A stretch of 6,242 bases of DNA, taken from assembly GCA_013362385.1 (NCBI GenBank), contig JABFWC010000438.1, positions 1 to 6,242 on the forward strand, read 5' to 3'. Below the pieces are notes generated by a model. The model did no database searches. It was not told where the DNA came from and was given only the letters and a program-made list of their open reading frames with translations. Below are positions 1 to 5,134 of the stretch, in pieces. Made by a program: the position numbers and the translations under genes. Within the stretch, counting starts at the first letter, position 1. Every line of letters begins with the position of its first letter. The stretch comes from Pseudarthrobacter sp. GTDB lineage: Bacteria > Actinomycetota > Actinomycetes > Actinomycetales > Micrococcaceae.

Positions 1-1039
1 GCTCGGCCCGGCCTTCGGTGCCGTTGACTGCCACCCGGTATCCCTCCCACGGGCTGTGGGCGTTGAGGGAATAGCTCAGGCGCGGGCCGCCCTGGTACTC
101 CACCACCAGGGCGAGGTTGTCCTCGATAGAGATGCCCCCGGTGAACACGTCCTGGTCGCGGCGGTAGCCGTCGTAGTGCTCGTTGTCCAGGAAGAGGGCC
201 TTGAGCCGCTCGTCCTCCCTCAGGTCAAGCGCAAAGGGATCCTTCCCGCCCGCCGGGGCATCGGCGTCGGGCGTTCCGCGTTCGGGGCGCGGGCCCAACC
301 CACGCTCCGCGGCGTTCTGGTCGCCGTAAAACTGCAGGCCGCCGGAAGCGAAGACGCGCTCCGGGACATCGTCGATCCACCAGTTGACCAGGTCGAAGTG
401 GTGGGATGCCTTATGGATGAGCAGGCCCCCGGAATTCTTCTTCTCGCGGTGCCAGCGGCGGAAGTAGTCCGCGCCGTGGACCGTATCCAGGACCCAGCTG
501 AAGTCGATGGAGGTGACCTTGCCGATGACCCCGCCCTGGATGATTTCCTTGAGCGCGCTGTTGCGGGGCGAGTAGCGGTAGTTGAAGGTGACCACCACGT
601 TGCGGCCCGTCGCCTGGGCCGCCCGGGTGATGCGGCGGCAGCCCTCGGCGCTGATGGTGAGGGGCTTCTCGACGACGACATCGGCGCCGGCACGGAGGCC
701 CTCCACGATGTAGTCGGCGTGGGTGTAATCCGGCGTGGTCACGATGACCCGGTCGATGCTGTTCGCCTGGATGAAGGCGGTGAGATCTGCCGGGTCGAAG
801 GACGCGATGGGTCCGGGGGCGCCGAGTTCCAGGATGAGCTTCTGGTAGAACTCCACGCGCCCGGGGTTTATGTCGGAGAAGCCCACCAGCTCCGCCGTGT
901 CCGCATGCGTGCCGTAAATGGCTCGGATGTACATCTCGGAGCGGCCGCCCGTGCCGATCAGGGCGATGCGGGCCCTGCCGGCGGCGGCGCCGGTCCGGGA
1001 GGCAGCGGCGGCCGAAGTGGTCTCGGCGGTGTTGACCAT
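1..1039 (-). CDS. Gfo/Idh/MocA family NAD(P)-dependent oxidoreductase, 3' end cut by window
   Basis: This leftward reading frame stays open from ATG at 1039 to the window edge, giving 346 codons with no stop, so the C-terminus is missing. The N-terminal Rossmann fold shows the dinucleotide motif GTGGR at residues 29-33. The family signature EKP is at residues 124-126, inside VVVEKPLT; the lysine is the usual catalytic or cofactor-binding residue. The second domain carries K210 and the HHFD block at 213-216, followed by NWW, typical of the substrate-side domain. These enzymes oxidise or reduce sugars, polyols or inositols in the cytoplasm; the substrate cannot be read from the sequence. A Shine-Dalgarno AAGGGA lies at 1045-1050, five bases before the ATG, and fixes the start. 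The gene is divergent from a LacI regulator and has a candidate operator in its leader, so carbohydrate-responsive control is likely. Family assignment is firm; the substrate is unknown. Confidence 0.93.
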   Translation of the reverse strand, partial: MVNTAETTSAAAASRTGAAAGRARIALIGTGGRSEMYIRAIYGTHADTAELVGFSDINPGRVEFYQKLILELGAPGPIASFDPADLTAFIQANSIDRVIVTTPDYTHADYIVEGLRAGADVVVEKPLTISAEGCRRITRAAQATGRNVVVTFNYRYSPRNSALKEIIQGGVIGKVTSIDFSWVLDTVHGADYFRRWHREKKNSGGLLIHKASHHFDLVNWWIDDVPERVFASGGLQFYGDQNAAERGLGPRPERGTPDADAPAGGKDPFALDLREDERLKALFLDNEHYDGYRRDQDVFTGGISIEDNLALVVEYQGGPRLSYSLNAHSPWEGYRVAVNGTEGRAE

Positions 1040-1065
1040 GGGGTCCCTTTCGAAGGCTTGTTACC

Positions 1066-1083
1066 CGGCCGTCGGAACGGCCG
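1066..1083 (-). other. Perfect 7-bp inverted repeat in the oxidoreductase leader
   Basis: CGGCCGT (1066-1072) and ACGGCCG (1077-1083) are perfect inverted repeats around a 4-base CGGA loop. They sit about 16 bases upstream of the Shine-Dalgarno of the leftward oxidoreductase gene. In the transcript this would fold into a short GC-rich hairpin; as DNA it could instead be a protein-binding dyad. No U-run follows it, so it is not an intrinsic terminator. Its function is unknown. Confidence 0.4.
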
Positions 1084-1120
1084 CTGTGAGGTGGCTGCGG
1101 CACTCTGCTGCAATCAGCTG

Positions 1121-1134
1121 AGAAAGCGTTTTCT
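1121..1134. promoter_or_regulatory. Candidate LacI-family operator O1
   Basis: AGAAAGCGTTTTCT is a CG-centred palindrome with a single mismatched symmetric pair. CG-centred even palindromes are the hallmark of LacI/GalR-family operators, and this one resembles the CcpA-type TGAAANCGNTTTCA pattern. It sits in the gap next to a LacI-family gene, and its core GAAANCGNTTTC recurs at 1189-1200. It would fall just downstream of the predicted leftward start site, a classic repression position. Binding by the adjacent LacI protein is inferred. Confidence 0.7.
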
Positions 1135-1149
1135 TGGATCGCTATATGA

Positions 1150-1179
1150 TTTGTACCAACCCCGGCAGTGATCCGTCAA
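1150..1179 (-). promoter_or_regulatory. Possible promoter of the leftward oxidoreductase gene
   Basis: On the minus strand, TTGACG (1179-1174) resembles a -35 box (five of six to TTGACA). It is followed after 18 bases by TACAAA (1155-1150), a four-of-six -10 box. The predicted start near 1143 places operator O1 at about +10 to +21 and O2 just upstream of the -35 box. This gives a leader of about 100 bases. The -10 match is weak, so the call is tentative. No equally good rightward promoter for the LacI gene was found. Confidence 0.35.
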
Positions 1180-1188
1180 TGATCAGCA

Positions 1189-1200
1189 GAAATCGCTTTC
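1189..1200. promoter_or_regulatory. Candidate LacI-family operator O2
   Basis: GAAATCGCTTTC shares the GAAANCGNTTTC pattern with O1 and is symmetric except at one base pair. Both copies are preceded by ATCAGC (1113-1118 and 1182-1187), so the similarity extends beyond the core. The site lies about 50 bases upstream of the LacI-family start codon, so it could mediate autoregulation, looping with O1, or both. The centre-to-centre distance to O1 is 67 bases. Confidence 0.7.
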
Positions 1201-1236
1201 CCATCCCGGTATATGCTGTGTTCCAAAGCTCTTAAC

Positions 1237-1242
1237 GAAGGG
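1237..1242 (+). promoter_or_regulatory. Ribosome binding site deciding the LacI-family start
   Basis: GAAGGG lies six bases before ATG at 1249. The earlier in-frame ATG at 1213 has no purine-rich element upstream and would add 12 residues with no family equivalent before the helix-turn-helix. The 1249 start is therefore preferred. Confidence 0.65.
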
Positions 1243-1248
1243 TTCCCC

Positions 1249-2283
1249 ATGGTCAGGAAATCGGCAAGCGGCCGGATCGGCATCGCTGATGTCGCAATTA
1301 AGGCCGGAGTCTCGCATGCCACGGTTTCCCGGGTCATGAACGGAAACTACACAGTGGATCCCGAGATTGCCGCCCGGGTCCGCGCAGCCGCAGCAGAGCT
1401 GAAGTACCAGCCCAATCCGGTGGGCCGCAGCCTCGCCCTGGGCAAGACGGACACCATCGGCATCGTGGTGCCGGACCTTGCCAACCCCACCTTCCAGGCC
1501 ATCCTCCGCGGCCTGAGCCGGGCGGCGGCCCAGGACGGCTACCGCGTGCTCATCGCCGATTCCTTCGAGGTCTCCAGCGAGGAGGCCATCCTGGCCGGGG
1601 AGGCGAGACGCCGCTGCGACGGGCTGGTGCTGTGTGCGCCGCGCATGAGTGACGTGGAGCTGGAAGAGATCGCCCCGTCACTGCACCCGCTGGTGCTCAT
1701 CAACCGCTCCACGTCCGCCCCGGATGTCCCCAGCCTGGTGGTGGACTACGGGCAGGGCGTGCAGGACATCGCCGGGCACCTCGTGGAACTCGGCCACACC
1801 CGGCTGGCCTTCCTTGCCGGCCCGCCCCGCAGCGCGTCCAACGAGATGCGGCTCAAGGGGCTGGAGTCATTCAAGGCCGCACACCCGGAGGTCGACGTGA
1901 CAATGCTTGAGGGTGGCTCCGATTTCGACACCGGCCATGAAGCAGTTGATGCGGTGCTCGCAAGCGGGGCCAGCGGCATCCTGGCTTTCAACGACCTGGT
2001 AGCCATGGGCCTGATGAGCGGCCTGCATGAGCGGGGCCTGGACGTCCCGGGCGATATTTCGGTGACGGGCTTCGACGACATCCCGTTCGCCAAATACACG
2101 ACGCCGGCACTCACCACGGCAGCCGTCCCGATCACCGAACTGGGCGAGGAGGCGTGGCACCAGCTCCGCACGCTGATCCGGAAGGAAGGGAACGAAACCC
2201 CCGGCAGCCGGTACCAGCCAAGGCTGGAAGTCCGGGCCAGTACGGGACCGGCAAAGGCTCCGCGTAGCACCGTCCACGGCTAG
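1249..2283 (+). CDS. LacI/GalR-family transcriptional repressor
   Basis: This is a cytoplasmic, sugar-responsive DNA-binding repressor of 344 residues, the normal family length. The LacI helix-turn-helix spans about residues 12-32, with the signature AGVSHATVSRVMNG. The hinge helix is near 55-65 (PNPVGRSLALG) and a periplasmic-binding-protein-like effector domain runs from about 69 to 335. Expected effector-domain blocks are visible: IGIVVPDLANP (70-80), AFND (247-250) and GFDDIPFAKYTTPALT (274-289). The recognition helix carries His23-Ala24 where LacI has Tyr-Gln. CcpA has Met-Ala at these positions and binds AAANCGNTTT-type sites, which agrees with the two palindromes upstream. The gene is divergent from the Gfo/Idh/MocA oxidoreductase, its probable target, and ends in a CTAG shared with the convergent GntR-type gene. 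The effector is unknown, so no symbol is given. Confidence 0.95.
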   Translation: MVRKSASGRIGIADVAIKAGVSHATVSRVMNGNYTVDPEIAARVRAAAAELKYQPNPVGRSLALGKTDTIGIVVPDLANPTFQAILRGLSRAAAQDGYRVLIADSFEVSSEEAILAGEARRRCDGLVLCAPRMSDVELEEIAPSLHPLVLINRSTSAPDVPSLVVDYGQGVQDIAGHLVELGHTRLAFLAGPPRSASNEMRLKGLESFKAAHPEVDVTMLEGGSDFDTGHEAVDAVLASGASGILAFNDLVAMGLMSGLHERGLDVPGDISVTGFDDIPFAKYTTPALTTAAVPITELGEEAWHQLRTLIRKEGNETPGSRYQPRLEVRASTGPAKAPRSTVHG

Positions 2284-2975
2284 GAGCCCGGGTTCAGGCC
2301 GGCCTCTTTGTAGTAACCCTGGATGTGGGCGGCCACCAGCGCGGCCGCCCGGCCGCCGTCGCCCGCCCTGATCGCCGCGAGGATCTCCCGGTGCTCCTCC
2401 CGCAGCCGCGCGGCCGTCGTGTCCCAGTCCGGCAGGCCTGCGGTCAGCTCAGCGGCGTAGCCCTGGATGGACTCACGCAGTGATCCCATCATGGCGCTGA
2501 CCACGGCATTGCCTGCCGCGTTGGCCAGGGCCAGGTGGAACCGGACATCGAGTGCCAGGAAATCGTCAACGGCGCGCCCCTCGGGGGCATCCATGGCCTG
2601 CAGCAGGACTGCTGCTTCATCCAGTTCGGGCGCATCCCCCGGCGCCCGCGCCGCGGCCCATGACTCCAGCAGGACCCGGGTTTCCACGATGTCCGCCACC
2701 GGCAGGTGCTGCGTGGCAACGTGCAGCCGCAGGGCGGAGCCGAGCGCCGCCGTAGGATCCGAAATCACGACCGTTCCCGCCTCCGGCCCCGAACCCACTC
2801 CCGCGCGCACCACGCCCATGGCCTCCAGGACCCTGACGGCCTCCCGCACGGACGTCCGCGACACCTTGAGTTGTTCAGCCAGGCTGCGTTCCGCGGGAAG
2901 GCGTCCACCCAGGGCCAGCCGGCCGGCGGAAAGCTCATTCTCGATCCAGGACAGGACCAGCTGGTGCGTACGCAT
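2280..2975 (-). CDS. lldR: GntR/FadR-family (FCD domain) regulator, probable lactate regulator LldR
   Basis: This 231-residue cytoplasmic repressor has an N-terminal GntR winged helix-turn-helix (about 3-70) with LPAERSLAEQLKVSRTSVREAV at its core. An all-helical FCD ligand domain follows (about 90-220). The usual FCD metal-site residues appear present: D143 and H147 (DVRFH), H195 (REEH) and H217 (AAHIQ). An effector there is probably a small carboxylate. The divergent L-lactate dehydrogenase and two LldR-like operators in the gap point to LldR; L-lactate would be expected to relieve repression, as in Corynebacterium glutamicum. An in-frame ATG at 3008 would put operator 2994-3006 inside the coding region and lacks a Shine-Dalgarno. 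ATG 2975 begins MRTHQLVLSWIE, which looks like the natural FadR-type start, and lies seven bases from a -10 box. The stop overlaps the LacI-family stop. The family is certain; the LldR name rests on context. Confidence 0.9.
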   Translation of the reverse strand: MRTHQLVLSWIENELSAGRLALGGRLPAERSLAEQLKVSRTSVREAVRVLEAMGVVRAGVGSGPEAGTVVISDPTAALGSALRLHVATQHLPVADIVETRVLLESWAAARAPGDAPELDEAAVLLQAMDAPEGRAVDDFLALDVRFHLALANAAGNAVVSAMMGSLRESIQGYAAELTAGLPDWDTTAARLREEHREILAAIRAGDGGRAAALVAAHIQGYYKEAGLNPGS

Positions 2976-2981
2976 GGATAA

Positions 2982-2987
2982 ATAGTA
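2982..2987 (-). promoter_or_regulatory. -10 box of lldR, leaderless-mRNA arrangement
   Basis: TACTAT on the minus strand fits the actinobacterial TANNNT -10 pattern. It is followed by six bases and then ATG at 2975, so transcription would start at or next to the A of the start codon. No Shine-Dalgarno precedes that ATG, which agrees with leaderless translation, common in Actinobacteria. No convincing -35 box is seen. Operator 2994-3006 falls at about -19 to -31, consistent with autorepression. Confidence 0.5.
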
Positions 2988-2988
2988 G

Positions 2989-3018
2989 TTGATGTGGTTG
3001 GACCACATGGCCTAGAGT
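2989..3018 (+). promoter_or_regulatory. Possible promoter of lldD
   Basis: TTGATG (2989-2994) and TAGAGT (3013-3018) are separated by 18 bases. The -35 box matches four of six and the -10 box fits TANNNT. Operator 2994-3006 lies in the spacer, and 3019-3031 covers the expected start site near 3025. Binding at either site should block the polymerase. Assignment rests on position and the two operator copies. Confidence 0.45.
2994..3006. promoter_or_regulatory. Candidate LldR operator, copy 1
   Basis: GTGGTTGGACCAC is a 13-base palindrome with arms GTGGT/ACCAC around a 3-base centre. It contains TGGTTGGACCA, which fits the TNGTNNNACNA pattern known for LldR and related FCD regulators. It lies between the divergent lldR and lldD genes and within both candidate promoters. 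Confidence 0.8.
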
Positions 3019-3031
3019 GTGGTTAGACCAC
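3019..3031. promoter_or_regulatory. Candidate LldR operator, copy 2
   Basis: GTGGTTAGACCAC differs from copy 1 by one base in the centre. It begins one base after the lldD -10 box and ends one base before the lldD Shine-Dalgarno. The 25-base centre-to-centre spacing to copy 1 is about 2.4 helical turns. Two near-identical 13-mers in a 66-base gap are very unlikely to be chance. Confidence 0.8.
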
Positions 3032-3041
3032 AGGAGGACGC

Positions 3042-4382
3042 ATGACCCACACCATTCAGCCCAGCAATCCCGAAGCGACCCCCGCTCCGGACACCACCGA
3101 CATTCCCGCAGCGCCGTCACCTGCCCCACGGCCGGCGTCGTCCGCGGCGGTGCCGCCGGCACTAAAGCGCCGCATCCCCAAATACTCCGACCTGGCGCCG
3201 CTGATGCAGTTCAAGAAGCCCGGGTTCAGCAAGGAGGCCAGGCTCAAGCGTGCCAGCACGGTATGGGACCTCCGCGACATCGCGAAGCGCCGCACCCCGC
3301 AGGCACCCTTCGACTACACGGACGGCGCTGCCGAAGCGGAAATCACCCTCCGCCGCGCCCGCCAGGCCTTCCTGGACATCGAGTTCCGCCCCGGCATCCT
3401 GCGGAACGTCTCCGCCATTGACCTCAGCACCGAAATCCTGGGCAAACCGTCCCGGCTGCCCGTGGGCATCGCGCCCACCGGCTTCACCCGCATGATGCAG
3501 TCCGAGGGCGAATACGCCGGATCCCAGGCCGCCGAAGCCGCAGGCATTCCCTACACCCTCTCCACCATGGGCACCGCGTCCATCGAAGACGTGGCCGCCG
3601 CAGCCCCGAACGGCCGCAACTGGTTCCAGTTGTACCTGTGGACCGACCGCGACCGGTCCCTGGAACTGATCGAGCGCGCCGCCAAGGCAGGCAACGACAC
3701 CCTGATGGTCACCGTGGACACCGCCGTGGCCGGCGCCCGCCTCCGCGACGTCCGCAACGGCATGACCATCCCGCCGGCGCTGACCCTCAAGACCGTCCTG
3801 GACGCTTCCTACCGGCCGGCGTGGTGGTTCAACTTCCTCACCCACGAACCGCTCACCTTCGCCTCGCTCTCCCGCTACACCGGAACCGTGGCCGACCTGA
3901 TCAACTCGATGTTCGACCCCACACTCACCTTCGAGGACCTCGACTGGCTGCGCGAGACGTGGAAGGGCAAGCTCGTGGTCAAGGGCATCCAGACCGTCGA
4001 GGACGCCCGCCGCGTGGTGGACCACGGCGCCGACGGCGTGATCCTGTCCAACCATGGCGGCCGCCAGCTGGACCGGGCACCGATTCCGTTCCACCTGCTC
4101 CCCGAGGTCAAGCAGGCGCTCACCGCTGACAACAGCGACGCCGCGATCATGCTCGACACCGGAATCATGAGCGGCGCCGACATCGTGGCGGCCCTCGCGC
4201 TCGGCGCAGACTTCACGCTGATCGGCCGCGCCTACCTATACGGGCTCATGGCCGGGGGCCGTGCCGGTGTGGACCGCGCCCTGCAGATCCTGGAAAAGGA
4301 CATGGCACGCACCATGGCGCTGCTGGGCGTCAGCAGGGTCGCCGACCTGACCCCGGACCACGTGCGGCTGCTGGCAAAGTAG
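3042..4382 (+). CDS. lldD: L-lactate dehydrogenase (quinone), FMN-dependent alpha-hydroxy-acid dehydrogenase
   Basis: The product should oxidise L-lactate to pyruvate, reducing FMN and passing electrons to the respiratory quinone pool at the inner face of the membrane. The 446-residue protein has the FMN-dependent hydroxy-acid dehydrogenase TIM barrel from about 72 to 445. The active-site signature SNHGGRQ is at 336-342, with catalytic base H338 and substrate-binding R341. Other expected residues are Y92 (FDYTDGAAE), Y198 (FQLYLW), D226 (VTVDT) and K314 (VVKGI). The segment [10 protein letters not shown] (371-380) has Met where glycolate oxidase-type enzymes have Arg; I recall the same wording in mycobacterial and corynebacterial LldD, so it looks like a subfamily trait. 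A Pro/Ala/Thr-rich stretch (about 2-40) precedes the conserved part. The start is fixed by AGGAGG at 3032-3037, four bases before the ATG. Control by the divergent GntR-type regulator is expected. A related hydroxy acid could be the substrate, but lactate is favoured. Confidence 0.93.
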   Translation: MTHTIQPSNPEATPAPDTTDIPAAPSPAPRPASSAAVPPALKRRIPKYSDLAPLMQFKKPGFSKEARLKRASTVWDLRDIAKRRTPQAPFDYTDGAAEAEITLRRARQAFLDIEFRPGILRNVSAIDLSTEILGKPSRLPVGIAPTGFTRMMQSEGEYAGSQAAEAAGIPYTLSTMGTASIEDVAAAAPNGRNWFQLYLWTDRDRSLELIERAAKAGNDTLMVTVDTAVAGARLRDVRNGMTIPPALTLKTVLDASYRPAWWFNFLTHEPLTFASLSRYTGTVADLINSMFDPTLTFEDLDWLRETWKGKLVVKGIQTVEDARRVVDHGADGVILSNHGGRQLDRAPIPFHLLPEVKQALTADNSDAAIMLDTGIMSGADIVAALALGADFTLIGRAYLYGLMAGGRAGVDRALQILEKDMARTMALLGVSRVADLTPDHVRLLAK

Positions 4383-4385
4383 CGG

Positions 4386-5003
4386 CTACTTTTTGCGCCC
4401 GAATTTGGGCAACGTGGGAAGGTTGGCCAGCAGGTCGGCTGCCCTGGTGGCCGCCCGGCCCACCGTGCGGCCGATCTGCTGGGGAACGCTGTCGTCGCTG
4501 AGCGGGGCTGCGGTTCCGCCGGGAATGACGACGGCGGGACTCAGCCCAGCCCCGTCGCGCACCAGGACGGGCGCCGGGACTTCCTCGTTGCTTGCCTGCG
4601 CCGGCTCCGGTTCCCCCGGTGCCGGCTGCACGGCCCGGCCGGCAGGGGGCAGCGAAGCGGCCGCAGCGGCAACGCCTTCCTTCAGGGGGGCCGGCACTGC
4701 CTCGTCCGGGGCGGTCTGGGAAGCAGCGGCTTTGGCGCCGGAGCCGACGTCGAACGTTTCCAGCCAGCTGGCGATGCCCTCGAGCGGCCCGCGGTTCAGG
4801 GCGTAGTAGCGTTTCTGGCCCTGCGCCCGCATGCTCACCAGCTGCGCCTCCCGCAAGACCTTCAGGTGCTTGGAGATGGTGGGCTGGCTTGCGGCCAGTT
4901 CCTCCACCAGTTCGCCCACGGCCTTGTCCCCGGAACGGAGGGACACCAGGATGTCGCGCCGGGTCGATTCCGCAATGACGGCAAATACGTCGTCTGTCAC
5001 CAT
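4386..5003 (-). CDS. ArsR-type winged-helix regulator with long disordered, basic C-terminal tail
   Basis: The first 85 or so residues of this 205-residue protein form an ArsR/SmtB-like winged helix: DDVFAVIAESTRRDILVSL (4-22), recognition helix SQPTISKHLKVL (39-50), and wing and strand to about 70. There are no cysteines, so the classical CXC metal site is absent and metal sensing is unlikely. Residues about 88-172 are Ala/Pro/Glu-rich and probably disordered. The last 30 residues form a possible amphipathic basic helix (QQIGRTVGRAATRAADLLANL) ending in KFGRKK. Ordinary ArsR proteins are about 100-120 residues, so the tail is a real addition. ATG 5003 is preferred because the family match begins there; GTG at 5000 is possible, with GGGAGG four bases upstream. 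An upstream extension to TTG 5042 looks non-conserved. The gene lies downstream of acuC on the same strand and ends three bases from the convergent lldD. Its target is unknown. Confidence 0.85.
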   Translation of the reverse strand: MVTDDVFAVIAESTRRDILVSLRSGDKAVGELVEELAASQPTISKHLKVLREAQLVSMRAQGQKRYYALNRGPLEGIASWLETFDVGSGAKAAASQTAPDEAVPAPLKEGVAAAAASLPPAGRAVQPAPGEPEPAQASNEEVPAPVLVRDGAGLSPAVVIPGGTAAPLSDDSVPQQIGRTVGRAATRAADLLANLPTLPKFGRKK

Positions 5004-5010
5004 GCCTCCC

Positions 5011-5016
5011 ACCCTA
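5011..5016 (-). promoter_or_regulatory. Possible -10 box of the ArsR-like gene
   Basis: TAGGGT on the minus strand fits TANNNT and is followed by seven bases and ATG 5003, so transcription could start at or just before the start codon. GGGAGG lies only one base before this ATG, too close for a normal Shine-Dalgarno. It would suit GTG 5000 if the transcript started further upstream. No good -35 box was found. Read-through from acuC is an alternative. Confidence 0.3.
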
Positions 5017-5074
5017 GCGACATATACGCCGGAAGGCATCAACTATTTCGGGCGGCCGCCGCTTCCTGTCCAAC

Positions 5075-5134
5075 CAGTTCCTAATCGAACAGTTCCTAAT
5101 CGAACAGTTCCTAATCGAACAGTTCCTAGTCGAA
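5075..5134. repeat. 15-bp tandem repeat, four units, spanning the acuC stop codon
   Basis: The unit CAGTTCCTAATCGAA occurs three times without change (5075-5089, 5090-5104, 5105-5119) and once with a single A-to-G change (5120-5134). A degenerate fifth unit (8 of 15 matches) may precede it at 5060-5074. On the minus strand the unit reads TTCGATTAGGAACTG. The copy within acuC supplies the last codons Phe-Asp and the TAG stop; because 15 bases are five codons, the others place further TAG codons in the same frame. Each junction also forms the palindrome GAACAGTTC (5087-5095, 5102-5110, 5117-5125). Expansion by replication slippage is the simplest explanation. Confidence 0.95.

Noticed and set aside
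56..1171. Long open frame on the plus strand opposite the oxidoreductase gene (371 codons)
   Set aside because: It is antisense to a clear Gfo/Idh/MocA protein, has no recognisable domain, is rich in Gly/Ala/Val/Arg as expected for shadow frames in high-GC DNA, and would run through both the oxidoreductase start and the operator region.
1213..1248. Earlier ATG at 1213 as the LacI-family start
   Set aside because: It lacks a Shine-Dalgarno and adds 12 residues before the point where LacI-family proteins normally begin, while ATG 1249 has GAAGGG at a proper distance.
2965..2974. TGCGTACGCA perfect palindrome at the lldR start codon as an operator
   Set aside because: It occurs once, lies in codons 1-4 of lldR, and does not resemble either operator family in the window. 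The two GTGGTTNGACCAC sites explain regulation better.
3162..4094. Long open frame on the minus strand inside lldD (310 codons)
   Set aside because: It lies wholly antisense to lldD, whose family motifs are unmistakable. Its composition is typical of high-GC shadow frames and no start signal was seen.
4386..5003. ArsR-like protein as a metal or arsenic sensor
   Set aside because: It has no cysteines and no metal-resistance gene beside it, so a classical ArsR/SmtB metal-sensing role is not supported.
5051..5060. GGCGGCCGCC palindrome as a terminator for acuC
   Set aside because: The palindrome has no loop, so a stable hairpin would have at most three base pairs, and no U-run follows on the minus strand. 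It is a chance GC-rich palindrome containing a NotI site.
5075..5134. CRISPR array
   Set aside because: The 15-base units are directly adjacent with no spacers, too short for CRISPR repeats, and no cas gene is present.
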